Below are positions 9,304 to 18,270 of a stretch of 64,000 nucleotides of DNA, piece after piece; position 1 is the first letter of the stretch; every line of letters begins with the position of its first letter. Source of the stretch: Devriesea agamarum. Its GTDB lineage: Bacteria; Actinomycetota; Actinomycetes; Actinomycetales; Dermabacteraceae. The notes under the pieces were generated by a model, which did not search any database, was not told where the DNA came from, and was given only the letters and a program-made list of their open reading frames with translations. The stretch lies in the NCBI RefSeq assembly GCF_900070355.1, contig NZ_LN849456.1, positions 930,001 to 994,000 on the forward strand, read 5' to 3'. The translations under genes were made by a program, and so were the position numbers.

Positions 9304-9591
9304 ATGAATATGCTGACTCGCAACCCAATGGACAGCGAACGAGTGGGCGCCACACTCCGCGGGTTCCGAGAGCTACGAGGCTACACAACAGGGCAGTTTG
9401 CTCAGACCCTAGGGATATCCAGATCCCATCTCGCCAACATCGAAGCCGGCCGTAAACGCCTCACCAATGTGCTCTTAGCGCGGGCCGCGAACGCGCTCGA
9501 CATCCCCCAAATTGCCATCATGCGATCCGAGGAGGCCCCAGCAGCTGACATCCCAGCGAGCTCCGTTAAGCAGGGCTCTGCCCCGCCCTAG
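9304..9591 (+). CDS. Small XRE-family helix-turn-helix regulator
   Basis: This 95-residue protein is almost entirely an XRE HTH: TGQFAQTLGISRSHLANIEAGRKRLT at about residues 29-54 holds the two DNA-binding helices. It is short like Cro-type regulators. A strong promoter ends about 7 bp before the first ATG, which suggests leaderless translation; a second in-frame ATG at 9328 is an alternative start. Together with the divergent HTH gene and the ImmA/IrrE-like gene it looks like the control module of a phage or integrative element, but no integrase, portal or other element genes are found in the neighbourhood. It ends at a perfect terminator hairpin. Confidence 0.8.
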   Translation: MNMLTRNPMDSERVGATLRGFRELRGYTTGQFAQTLGISRSHLANIEAGRKRLTNVLLARAANALDIPQIAIMRSEEAPAADIPASSVKQGSAPP

Positions 9592-9633
9592 ACCCCTTGA
9601 TCACGAGAACGGATCGATGCCGAGCGGGGCAGC

Positions 9634-9667
9634 TCTGGTCAGCCCGCGAACTCGCGGGCTGACCAGA
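9634..9667. terminator. Hairpin terminator between convergent genes
   Basis: Two perfect 15-nt arms (TCTGGTCAGCCCGCG and its complement) enclose an AACT loop. It lies between the small HTH gene (+) and the protease gene (-), so it can end transcription from both sides. No long T-run follows. Confidence 0.8.
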
Positions 9668-9693
9668 GAAAACAGCGAAACTAAGGTTGAGGT

Positions 9694-10947
9694 TCAGCTG
9701 TTATACCCGTAGGACAGGCCGTAGTAATTGAGGGCATCGTTAATCGGCTGGAAGTACGACCAGCCACTCACATACCCGCCGTTAAACCGGCAGCCCTGCC
9801 CCTGCGGAGAACCTGAGGTCATACCTACCGCATAACCATTGGAGGTGTAGGCACCGCCCGAGTCCCCCTCGGACACACAGATATCCGCAACACCGAGCCC
9901 GCTCACCTGAGCAACCACATTGCCTCGTTTATCCGTGTAGGTGACTGAGGTGTTGTAACCACGGATCGGACCACAGGTGATACCGGTGGTCGCACCCGAC
10001 TTGCAGGTGTCCGTTCCAATCGGCGCTTTCCACGTGCCCTGGGAAGCGTTCGACGGCAGCTCCCCGCTGACACCCCACTTATTCACATCTGTGCTGACCC
10101 GCGTACCCTCCGCCAACACGATGTATCCCAGATCCCGGTCAGGCTGGCCATCGTAAGAATGGAACGCGGTTTGGCCAGCACGCGAGACTAGCGAACCATT
10201 AGAGGTGTAGATGCCGTTACCGGTATTCACACAGTGGCCTGCCCACACCATGACAGGGGTGCCATCTTGTGCGGTGGCAGGGAAGCCCGCCGAGCAGTAA
10301 CCACCATCGCCGAACAGCATCTTGTCGCCGCCATGAACAGTCGCGGCGGCTTGTACCTGTTCGCCACGAACAACCGTGACAGCATCGCCATAAGATTGCG
10401 CGGCTTCAAGCAGAACCGGATCAGCCTTGTCGCTAAACACCGTCACGACGACCTTGTCCTGCGTAACATCTGGCATCACAGACGACACACCCGTACGGTC
10501 AGACTTCACCGCCGCCAGCTCGCCGACAATCTGGTCAAGCTTTTTCTCACCATACTTTGGAGCCCGAACCACAAGGCCGGCTTCCCTAGCTGCCTCCGCG
10601 GCAGAGGAACCTTCGCTCGCCTGCACCACGAGGTTGTTATCGACGCCGAAGAAGGCCCCGTCGTAACGGTATCCTTCCTGATGCAGTTTTGCGTACGCAT
10701 TGTTCTGGCGAGCCTGCTGCACTACATGTTCTTTTTGGTCTGACACTGAACGCCCGGAGCTCTTCGCCATCACACCAATTTCTTCATCGGTGAAGTGCGA
10801 TGAAATCGTTTTGGCGTCGGCGCTCGAAACGCTTCCGATACTCGACGGCTGGGGCTTGGTATCGCCTGGCGAGGCCAGAGCCGGGCTAGCGGTCATCATT
10901 ATCGCTGCGGCACCAGCGGCGACAGCGAAACTCTTAGTGATCTTCAT
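9694..10947 (-). CDS. Secreted S1 serine protease (streptogrisin/alpha-lytic type) with pro-region
   Basis: A 417-residue prepro-enzyme. Residues 1-25 are a Sec signal peptide (KITKSF, hydrophobic core, ALA-S cleavage). About residues 45-200 form an alpha-lytic-protease-type pro-domain that assists folding and is removed. The mature protease starts near residue 200, with catalytic His238 (WAGHC), Asp272 (DRDLGYI) and Ser363 (EGDSGGAY). Six cysteines (218/239, 315/325, 357/386) fit the three disulphides of this family. It would act outside the cell on proteins. It is a lone gene, with a hairpin terminator downstream and a 618-bp gene-free region upstream, next to accessory genes. Substrate preference cannot be read reliably. 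Confidence 0.93.
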   Translation of the reverse strand: MKITKSFAVAAGAAAIMMTASPALASPGDTKPQPSSIGSVSSADAKTISSHFTDEEIGVMAKSSGRSVSDQKEHVVQQARQNNAYAKLHQEGYRYDGAFFGVDNNLVVQASEGSSAAEAAREAGLVVRAPKYGEKKLDQIVGELAAVKSDRTGVSSVMPDVTQDKVVVTVFSDKADPVLLEAAQSYGDAVTVVRGEQVQAAATVHGGDKMLFGDGGYCSAGFPATAQDGTPVMVWAGHCVNTGNGIYTSNGSLVSRAGQTAFHSYDGQPDRDLGYIVLAEGTRVSTDVNKWGVSGELPSNASQGTWKAPIGTDTCKSGATTGITCGPIRGYNTSVTYTDKRGNVVAQVSGLGVADICVSEGDSGGAYTSNGYAVGMTSGSPQGQGCRFNGGYVSGWSYFQPINDALNYYGLSYGYNS

Positions 10948-11565
10948 GGAGGTCTTCTTTCAGGAGAGAAACAAACGACCCGATACACCACCGGGACCGT
11001 CTACTCGGGAGGAAGAGTCGAAGCGACGGAGCCTCGACGTCCACGTAGACGACCCGAACGTAACAAGACGAGGATTACGGGCGGAACCTCAGTTGGTACC
11101 GTTTGCCCCACACTTTGGTACACATCAGACCTTTCCCCTTCGCGCCGTGTTCCTGCACCTATCGTCTATCGGCTCGCCCCCCATTTATTGGCCCGCACCG
11201 AGCGTGAGGAACTCTCCCCCTTGCCTCGCACGCGGCGTACCGATCGGACGAGGGCGCCTTGTCGAGCAGACAGTGAGCTAGGAGTTCTCGGAGGTCGGCC
11301 CGTCCCTGCCAGTGCGCACCCGTCCCCAGCGCCGGTCATACTCATGTTCACGAGCCCCAAGCATCCACAGGCCGACAGACAGGATCTCCCCTATTGGAAA
11401 TTTTCAGATCGCAGCTCTCCCACACCTATAATTTTCGACCCAGGCAAAGACTACTCACACAACCGTTACCAAGCAGGTTATCCACCCATAGGATCAGCTA
11501 TAGCAAAGTCTTAAACAATGAGACCCAAATAAAATAAGCAAATAGCTTCCACAAGAACCTCGAGG
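10948..11565. other. Gene-free region upstream of the protease gene
   Basis: I see no convincing gene here. Short open frames exist on both strands but lack family features and good ribosome sites. The half next to 10948 should hold the protease promoter; the part from about 11400 is AT-richer than its surroundings. Confidence 0.5.
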
Positions 11566-12495
11566 TTAACGATATAATTCAATCGCACCTAAGCGGATAC
11601 GCACACTTTTTTTGTCGATAGCAATACGGTCATGATAGCGAAGGCACAGGGGTGAGAAAATCGCACCTAAAATACTAAACCATGGAACCGGGTAGTCGAC
11701 GTTTCGCCCAAACGGATCTAACGCAGGGTGTTCAGCGAGAATACGGTGGAAATAATCGAGTCGCCTATCCACTTCGGATAGCCATTCGGCAGCAAGCTGA
11801 GTGTGCGGCCGAAATGCGTGCGCCGCTTGATAAAGAATCCGTTCATGATGAATATTCTGGTCGATACCGAGCCGACCCCCAAGGGCGGGCGTCACGTTGC
11901 CCCCATTCTCCGGCAATCCTACCGCCCATACTGAGGGGTTGGAATTGAGGCGGTCGACCCATACCGAAGCTCGCCCCTGGAACGGCTTAATATCAAGGTA
12001 GACCCCGCCGTGATGATACATAAAATACGCTCGGAGATAATCTGCGCGGTGCACTAAAGACAGGTGTTCATAGGCCGGATGCAATGGATACCCGTCAACA
12101 ATCCACTCGTCGAGATTTTTCGGCGTCACCACAACAACATCAAGATCAGGATTCTCATCACGGACAATTTTTACCGAGTTTAAGCGGTTCGGGGTCATCT
12201 CATTATCGCCAGTCCACATTAAGAAAATCTTTCGCGGCGCGACGCAGCCTTCATCGGAAGAATAATGCGCCGGAAGACGCAAATGATCGATCGGAAACGT
12301 GCTCGAGGTGGGCATAGCAAACGCACCCTGGCCCCATGAGGTGTCTGCATAACGCTCCGGACGATATCGATATCCGAAGGTTCGGGAGTACCCTTGCTGG
12401 ACCTTGAACGTGGCCACGCGGCGCTTAGTGCGTGCACGCTTACGGGCAACGAATCCAAGATGCTTGACCTCGCGGGCGATACTCAACAAATCCAT
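11566..12495 (-). CDS. Glycosyltransferase of the capsular polysaccharide synthesis (Caps_synth) type
   Basis: This 309-residue protein has the marks of the GT32-like/Caps_synth family: PRKIFLMWTGDNEMTPNRL near residue 88 and, further on, HRADYLRAYFMYHHGG followed by the DXD-like VYLDIKP, which binds the metal and nucleotide sugar. A basic N-terminus (RKRARTKRR) precedes the catalytic domain; there is no clear membrane segment, so it is probably cytoplasmic or peripheral. It probably adds a sugar to a surface glycan. It stands alone, without the flippase, polymerase or other transferases of a capsule locus, which suggests an isolated accessory gene. Donor and acceptor unknown. Confidence 0.75.
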   Translation of the reverse strand: MDLLSIAREVKHLGFVARKRARTKRRVATFKVQQGYSRTFGYRYRPERYADTSWGQGAFAMPTSSTFPIDHLRLPAHYSSDEGCVAPRKIFLMWTGDNEMTPNRLNSVKIVRDENPDLDVVVVTPKNLDEWIVDGYPLHPAYEHLSLVHRADYLRAYFMYHHGGVYLDIKPFQGRASVWVDRLNSNPSVWAVGLPENGGNVTPALGGRLGIDQNIHHERILYQAAHAFRPHTQLAAEWLSEVDRRLDYFHRILAEHPALDPFGRNVDYPVPWFSILGAIFSPLCLRYHDRIAIDKKSVRIRLGAIELYR

Positions 12496-13323
12496 GACCC
12501 CATCATCTCAGACCTTGAGGCACATAGATGCCACTGTGCTTGCGATGGAGGGTAAAACGCTAATCGAGGTTGAACTGCGGCAAATACTCAGCTACAGCTG
12601 GACCTGCATCCCACACAGCAGTGAGACCAACAGCTGGACCCCAATCCCCATCTTCGTCCCCATCCTCAGCATCGTCTAGCTAAGGTGGGCGATACGGACG
12701 GTGACATAGATAAAGCCAGCCTCGACATAGATAAAGCCAGCCTCGCCCCGACTTTTCATCGACTCCACAGAACAGGTCGCCGACACGTCACCGTGTACGC
12801 AGCAAACCTTACTGAGCAAACCACGCCACCGTTACAGCTCCGCACACGATAGCAAGAGAAACCCATATTGACATGAACATAAACGCGATAAAGCAAAGAA
12901 TTAAAAAGCTAGGGTCCCGGCACACAGCCAAGTTTTAACACAATGTCCGCGAACACCCTAACCCTTACATCTATTGTTCACGATCAAGCCCACAGCTTCA
13001 GTTCGCCAGCATTTACTTCGGAGCCTGTTTTATTTCACCTTACAGTTCATATCTTCAAAAGGCGCAGCAGAGAATATATCTCACATATCAGCCTTCAGAG
13101 TGTGCACCGCCGCAAACCACGTCGCAGTGATCGAAGTGGCAGATGAGGACGAAGTGCAAGGCTTGGCGCCCGCGGGCACAGCTGGCCAGCGGTAAGCTAC
13201 CGACTTTCTGGTACCCCTGGCCTATACCTGGACCCTACCTACTCCGAGGCAGAACAACCTATGATTCAACTAGTCGGGCCAATTCACGTATGGTCGGCCC
13301 CATGCCAAGAAAAGGAGCCTCCC
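12496..13323. other. Gene-free region, AT-richer, with a short tandem duplication
   Basis: No gene can be supported. Small open frames at about 12404-12679 and 12943-13195 lack features and start signals. The region holds a perfect 21-bp duplication (12703-12744). The right end carries the ribosome site of the next gene. Confidence 0.5.
12703..12744. repeat. Perfect tandem duplication of 21 bp
   Basis: GACATAGATAAAGCCAGCCT plus one C occurs twice head to tail at 12703-12723 and 12724-12744 without mismatch. It is in non-coding sequence. Confidence 0.9.
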
Positions 13324-13695
13324 GTGCATGAACTCTACCTATCGACCCGACGTATCGTCGCACTATTTTTGATCGCTGGCCTCTTGCTATTTGTAGCGTT
13401 CAGCTTCATGCGGGAATCAGGGCTGCCCGCACTGGTGAGCTGTGGAGCTGCTCTCACCGCCATCCTTCCTCTTGGCTTTGCCGCGACGGCATCGACACCC
13501 CGATTTAACCTCGATACGGTGGCTTTCGTTCTCGCGATGCTCGCCGTCGCGGTATGTGCGGGCGGATCTGTTCACAGCGCATTTGATCTGACATATGCCC
13601 CAGCGCTCGTCGCCTCGCTGATCTATGCGACGATGGCGGTCATACTCCGAGTCGAAGCGTCGCCGACTAAGAACACCAAGACCTTGCACTCTTAG
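13324..13695 (+). CDS. Small four-helix membrane protein, function unknown
   Basis: I start it at the GTG at 13324 because AAAGGAG lies 6 bp ahead; the frame is open to an ATG at 13261 without such a site. The product of 123 residues has four hydrophobic stretches at roughly residues 12-28, 35-54, 63-80 and 88-105, with short polar ends, so it should sit in the cytoplasmic membrane. I recognise no family. It stands alone between two gene-free regions. Coding status rests on the ribosome site and the regular spacing of the hydrophobic segments. Confidence 0.6.
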   Translation: MHELYLSTRRIVALFLIAGLLLFVAFSFMRESGLPALVSCGAALTAILPLGFAATASTPRFNLDTVAFVLAMLAVAVCAGGSVHSAFDLTYAPALVASLIYATMAVILRVEASPTKNTKTLHS

Positions 13696-14373
13696 TTATC
13701 CGTCTAATACTTGGCGCAGTAGAAAATCAAGAACACGACGCAAAGCTTCTGGCAAAAAACTTATATAGAAATTTGCATCATCTTTTAAGCTAGTGCATCA
13801 GCTTTTAGGTACCACATCATTTGTTGAACTACCGGCATCCTTGACGGACGTCCTCAGCAACAGCTATACCCTGAAATTCATGGTCCTGTGTTTAAACTAG
13901 GAGAACCCGTTAAAGAACGTTATTGATCGGCAAAGACAGCGATATAGATAAGCAATAACAATCCCGCAAAACACGAGTCACTTTTATCCAAGAAATTCCC
14001 CGCGCCGACCCGATTTTAGATATCACAACCCGCCACTTACCTTGCCCGCATCACAGCAGAGGCTTCACGACTGAAATATATCCCTGGAGGCGCTTGCCAT
14101 TGCTAGACATGCATACCTACCGATAACCGATCCGGGAGTGAGTGGTAAGCGGACCGACAGAAGGTTAGTGGCAGACAATTTCGGCACCTTCATGCCCAGC
14201 AGCCCTGCTTACATCAACTCCTGCGCCTGGCATATCCAGTCCTGCGTCTCAAAGACATCGATTTCACAGTCAACGGACCTGGTAAATACCGTGAACATCT
14301 AGCCTGCGTGCTGACCGACTGCTCGATGCTACTCGTGTGGCGTCCCCCGAGCTCGCGCACCAACGCCCCCCGT
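13696..14373. other. Gene-free, possibly decayed region
   Basis: The left part (to about 14000) is AT-rich and has stops in all frames. From about 14160 to 14385 one plus-strand frame stays open for about 70 codons and reads like protein (for example LRLKDIDFTVNGPGKY) but has no start codon and ends in a stop before the MFS gene. It may be the remnant of a lost gene; I cannot name it. Confidence 0.35.
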
Positions 14374-15645
14374 TTAGACCTTTAACGCACCGGACTCCAC
14401 GCGTCTATCGAGCTGGAGGACTCTACGCGCTAAAAGCGCCGCCATACCAGCTGCGATACCTCCACACATCAACCCAATCCAGCCGCTACCGATCGATGCG
14501 AGTGCTCCACCCGCTGCGGCACCAACCGCCGATCCCAGAGCAGCAACTACTCTGACGGTGCTAAAGGTTTGAGCGAGGACATCGCCTGGAACAACTACCT
14601 GACGTAGCGTCCCATTAGCAACGTTAAAGATCACCGCGACCACCATGACAAGTGCTTCTAAGCAGATCAATACCCCAAATGCGGACGCGCCTTGTGCGGC
14701 TACCCATCCCATGACCGTAAACAAGAGGCCGGCTGCCGCCGTGGATAGGTGCAGGCTCCGCACTATGCCGAGCCGGTTGGTCATAGAACCCGCAACAATG
14801 CCACCGAGAATACCGCCAACAGCCGCGGACGAGGTGAACACCGCAAATAGTCCGCTGGATAGACCCCAAACTTTGAGGATCAAGATCGGCATAATCGTTG
14901 CGGCCATGCCTTCCACCACATTAAATGTAGCCGACAAGGCGGTTGCTGACGCCACCAAACGGTCTGTTAGCACCACCCGAAATCCGTGCGCGAGCTGCGT
15001 CCGGTAGCTAGATTTCTGAGCCGGACCAGCACCTTCACACTGTCGCGGGTCATCATGGTTCACCGCACGCAGAGTAAGAAACGACAGGAGGTAGGCCATG
15101 GCAATGACAAGCAAAACCATTCCCGGTGCTACAGCGGTCGCAAGAGAGGCCGCAATCACCGGCATCACCACGCCACCAGTTGAGATCAGGGTCGATAACC
15201 GCGCGTTATCACGGGTAAGCACATCAGAGCGACCCGCAATATCGGGAAGAACCGCGTAAAAGGCATTGTGGAAAAGGCCTGCCAAGGAGCTCATCAAGAG
15301 CAGTGCAGATAATGCCCACAGAACATTAATCCATTGAAACAGCAGAGCAGCGGCCACAGTGACCGTGAGCAGTGCCCGTGCAAGGTCGAGCCAGGATAAA
15401 ACTGCAATGAGTTGGCGGCCTGCAAAAAACGGCGCTAAAAATAGCGGAACAACCGCTAAGACGGCATACTCAGCAGAGTTCGCCAGCCCAAACAAGTCTT
15501 CGCTCACGTGCAAGACCTGAAGGAAGACCAGCGCCCAAAGAAAAGCCCACGCTTGGTCGCACACAATGGAAAGCGACTGCCCCGCCCAGAAAACTGAACG
15601 ACGCGACATTCTTAAGGATGAAAACATCAACCTCATGCGAGCCAC
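14374..15645 (-). CDS. Major facilitator superfamily transporter
   Basis: A 423-residue protein with about 12 hydrophobic segments, arranged as two six-helix halves. Between them (about residues 200-215) is a short cytoplasmic loop rich in polar residues. The chain resembles the EntS-like MFS_3 exporters, with VGGILGGIVAGSMTNRLGIVRSL as the loop 8-9 type motif. Such proteins export siderophores, macrolides or other small molecules with protons. The first codons overlap by 13 bp a 58-codon open frame upstream (15633-15809), which would couple their translation. Substrate unknown. Confidence 0.85.
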   Translation of the reverse strand: MARMRLMFSSLRMSRRSVFWAGQSLSIVCDQAWAFLWALVFLQVLHVSEDLFGLANSAEYAVLAVVPLFLAPFFAGRQLIAVLSWLDLARALLTVTVAAALLFQWINVLWALSALLLMSSLAGLFHNAFYAVLPDIAGRSDVLTRDNARLSTLISTGGVVMPVIAASLATAVAPGMVLLVIAMAYLLSFLTLRAVNHDDPRQCEGAGPAQKSSYRTQLAHGFRVVLTDRLVASATALSATFNVVEGMAATIMPILILKVWGLSSGLFAVFTSSAAVGGILGGIVAGSMTNRLGIVRSLHLSTAAAGLLFTVMGWVAAQGASAFGVLICLEALVMVVAVIFNVANGTLRQVVVPGDVLAQTFSTVRVVAALGSAVGAAAGGALASIGSGWIGLMCGGIAAGMAALLARRVLQLDRRVESGALKV

Positions 15646-15809
15646 CGTTCCGTCTCTCTTGGTCGACCAATCATGACCCGTATATTGGCAGCCTCTTCAA
15701 TGCCTGTACGGCGGTGATCACCCTCAATGATGGACGATCCGGTCAGGTTAGGCTCGCTCATGGTCGGTGTAGCTGCGTTAGATACCATCGCGGTGGGAGT
15801 CATGTACAT
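15633..15809 (-). CDS. Possible 58-residue protein overlapping the MFS gene start
   Basis: An open frame on the same strand as the MFS gene ends 13 bp inside it. The ATG at 15809 has GAGGA about 11 bp upstream. The peptide is polar and contains SSIIEGDHRRTGIEEA, which faintly recalls the EGxHR loop of ParB/Srx-type domains, too little to assign. It could be a short regulator, a peptide exported by the MFS protein, or chance. The frame is open further upstream to 15938 without a better start. Confidence 0.35.
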   Translation of the reverse strand: MYMTPTAMVSNAATPTMSEPNLTGSSIIEGDHRRTGIEEAANIRVMIGRPRETERWLA

Positions 15810-15995
15810 TCGGTTCGCTATCCTCAGACCAGAGACCGACAAAACACTATTCCTGCAATCACCCAGAAATTGATATACAGTCCACCATATCGGACACGTT
15901 GGTCTTTGTGAACAAGAGGCAGCATCGGGCTCTTGCACATTCCGTCAACAGGTCAAGAGTCAACACCGGAGAGGTCATGTCGGTGGGACAGCCTA

Positions 15996-16733
15996 CTACC
16001 CATCCATATCCCCACTATGAACGATGCCCTTCACGATGCCGTGTGCGAGCGGAATGAATATCGCGAAGGCCGCTAGAGCAGGCACGAAGATCGCGACCCA
16101 TGGAATCACTATGGCGAACGCACAGGTCACCACACCCAATGCGACAAACACCCATCTTAATCTGCGCATACTGATGCGAAACCCGTCACGGTAGCCGTCG
16201 ACGAACCCATACATCCGTTTAGGGAGGAATGCTCGCTGTTCGTCGGTCAGCGGCGCAAACTTTCCCATCGAGTTACCGAGAATGATTAACAACAGACCGA
16301 GGCAGAATGCAAGCACGCTCAGTCCCGCGGTGATTTCTAGGTGAGTCGCAAGGGACAGTATCAGCACATGCACCCCAAACAATGTGACCGAAACCGCTGT
16401 CAGAGCCAATGACGAGGACCATTCGTTAACCTGGTCCGTTTTCCACAACGGCAGCTTTACCGCCCGAGCTACACGGCGACGGATCGGCTGGGCCACGAAA
16501 ATAGTCACCGTCACCAGCACGAGCAGGAGGGGCATGAAAAGCGCGAATACCCACCCAGGATAAGTAAGCGTTGAACCATTGCGCTGGGTGGTTTCGACTC
16601 CGCCAGCTAACGAGGGCCACATCCAAATACTGACTGTGACCATGGCTAGAGTCGTGACGAGAGCTAGTACCCCACCCCGCCAAGGCCGGAGTTTCGTTCG
16701 ATCCTCTGCTACCTGCTCCAATGTGCTCATCAT
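15996..16733 (-). CDS. SdpI-like multi-span membrane protein
   Basis: This 245-residue protein has about six to seven hydrophobic segments: two in the first 85 residues, two near 105-155, and two or three after 190. The segment ILGNSMGKFAPLT resembles the conserved GNxxGK... motif of SdpI, the immunity and sensor protein for the Bacillus SDP toxin. The first codon overlaps the stop of an SdpR-like ArsR gene (ATGA), the same pairing as in sdpRI. Inference: it protects the membrane or senses a peptide by binding the repressor. No SdpC-type toxin gene is present nearby. The SdpI link is drawn from one motif plus the gene pair, so it is tentative. Confidence 0.6.
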   Translation of the reverse strand: MMSTLEQVAEDRTKLRPWRGGVLALVTTLAMVTVSIWMWPSLAGGVETTQRNGSTLTYPGWVFALFMPLLLVLVTVTIFVAQPIRRRVARAVKLPLWKTDQVNEWSSSLALTAVSVTLFGVHVLILSLATHLEITAGLSVLAFCLGLLLIILGNSMGKFAPLTDEQRAFLPKRMYGFVDGYRDGFRISMRRLRWVFVALGVVTCAFAIVIPWVAIFVPALAAFAIFIPLAHGIVKGIVHSGDMDG

Positions 16734-17026
16734 GGTTCTCCTCTTTCTCGTTCTGCGGTGCCAAGGTTCAGCAGGTCCAGGAACGAAGTCAGTGTGTCCT
16801 CAACAACGGTGGTGTTAACCCGGTAGCGGATGCTCACTCCCCGGCGTTCCCCGGAGATCAAGTCGGCACTTTTTAGCGCGTTCAGATGTCCCGAGAGAGT
16901 GGGAGCGGGGATGTTCAGCCGCCGAGCAATCTCCCCGGCCAGGAGTGAATCGTTCTCGCGCAGCACGCGCAAGATGTCTCGTCGCGTCGGATGCGCCAGT
17001 GCATGAAAAACACCGTTGCTAGTCAT
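16730..17026 (-). CDS. ArsR-family transcriptional repressor, SdpR-like
   Basis: A 98-residue winged-helix protein. HPTRRDILRVLRE opens the domain, and IPAPTLSGHLNALKSADLI is the recognition helix region. The C-terminus (RYRVNTTVVEDTLTSFLDLL) matches the SdpR pattern YSLNTTVLQD... closely. The metal-binding cysteines of ArsR/SmtB are missing. The ATG at 17026 has AAGGAA 7 bp ahead; longer starts lack a site. It is the first gene of a two-gene operon with the SdpI-like protein. In Bacillus, SdpR represses its own operon until SdpI captures it; the same autoregulation is likely here. Confidence 0.82.
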   Translation of the reverse strand: MTSNGVFHALAHPTRRDILRVLRENDSLLAGEIARRLNIPAPTLSGHLNALKSADLISGERRGVSIRYRVNTTVVEDTLTSFLDLLNLGTAERERGEP

Positions 17027-18057
17027 CACTCGTTCCTTATTTTGGCAATTATCAAAATTGCATGAATCTGGGCGCCAGAGCGGAGCATTACCAGCAATCA
17101 TCGCCATCTCCCGTGATTGGACGGCAGGGAACGGTGATCTGACTCGTCACCATGGTTGAATGCAGCGGACGAGTGATCGAACCATTTAAATCCGGCGAAG
17201 AGGTCAAACCGCTTTCGGCATCGTCGGGAGGCATTCCATTCGCACGGTAGGCGGCACACGAACCATCGCATACGGCATACGGCAAAATAACGACGGCATC
17301 ACCCTCGCCGTCAACGACATGCCTTCGCGGCAACTGCTGTCAGGCCTCATGCTCGCGACAATCGAAGTCCTATGGCATCGGGCATCGTCGTCATCGGGCA
17401 TAGACCGAGGCAACAATGCGCCATCCAACGTGAACTACTCGTCAACCACGCCCTGGTTCAAGATTTCAAAGGCATCGGTCAACAGATCATTGAGCGCCGA
17501 TGCAGATTTGGTATCGCTCTATGCCTCCCACGCGCGACGCATGGCTGGGGGCGACGCCGAATGCGAGGTAATCTTTCGCCTCCAAAAGATCTACTGCATG
17601 ACTGCCACCACACGCACCTGGCCGTGGTTGAGGTTCCGTGACTAAGCGGCAGCATCGCCGCAGGTCCAATCAGATGGCGTCAGCGTGAAGGTTAAGCTCT
17701 AAAAACATAAGACCACGCGAGAGAAAGAAATGAAGGCGGCTGGCGTTAACATTCTAGCCAGCCGACCTTCTAAGCATCTGACGCGAAAGGTTAGATTCGG
17801 ATTGGCAGCTTTGACATAGGCGGCAACCCACATCATAGATCCTTGGGGTAACCGCCAAAAGACCTACACCGGTTCCATGGTCAGCACAGTTGAATGCATC
17901 TTGGCAGAAAATGCGCCAACACATTGGCCACCACGGTCTGACGCTCGGTCAGGTATACAGCTTCTAGCCAAGCAAGGGCCCTACTTATATGCTTTGAGCC
18001 CCATCATTTCTTAACGAAACGCCAGCTATTTAAACGCAAGCGACTCCGAAAACTTGG
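17027..18057. other. Gene-free region of about 1 kb with possible decayed coding sequence
   Basis: No intact gene is supported. Between about 17200 and 17640 a plus-strand frame reads GGTRTIAYGIRQNNDG and then TLAVNDMPSRQLLSGLM, recalling the C-terminal part of a serine hydrolase, but there is no intact start and the similarity stops; it may be a degraded gene. An imperfect inverted repeat with core CGGCTGGC / GCCAGCCG lies at 17737-17764 and may be a terminator. The rest shows nothing. Confidence 0.35.
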
Positions 18058-18270
18058 TTAGCTAACCTTAGCTCCCCGCTTGATGCACCGGGTGCACATC
18101 CAGACGCGCTCAGCATTTGAGCCGCTGTTGAGCGTAACCTTCTGCAAATTGGGCAGAAAACGACGCTTGGAACGACCGAGAACGCGTCGGTTCTGGGCGT
18201 TCTTACCGAGACGGCTCACTGAATTACCGAATCCGGGACTGCGGTCACACTTGCAGCATACCTTTGACAT
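18058..18270 (-). CDS. rpmB: 50S ribosomal protein L28 (zinc-binding form)
   Basis: The 70-residue product contains the L28 pattern PGFGNSVSRLGKN...RRFLPNLQKV. Cysteines in the first residues (VCCKC) and near the end (CTRC) form the zinc ribbon, so this is the C+ type. The ATG at 18270 is preceded by AAAGGAAAG; the nine extra upstream residues of the open frame are not part of the family. L28 sits in the large ribosomal subunit. It is a single gene here, not beside rpmG as in many genomes. Actinobacteria often have two rpmB copies, one lacking cysteines and zinc-regulated; only the zinc form is in this window. Confidence 0.93.
   Translation of the reverse strand: MSKVCCKCDRSPGFGNSVSRLGKNAQNRRVLGRSKRRFLPNLQKVTLNSGSNAERVWMCTRCIKRGAKVS

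Noticed and set aside
11188-11514. 108-residue gene upstream of the protease gene
   Set aside because: No ribosome site, no domain, biased Pro/Arg/Ser composition as in chance frames.
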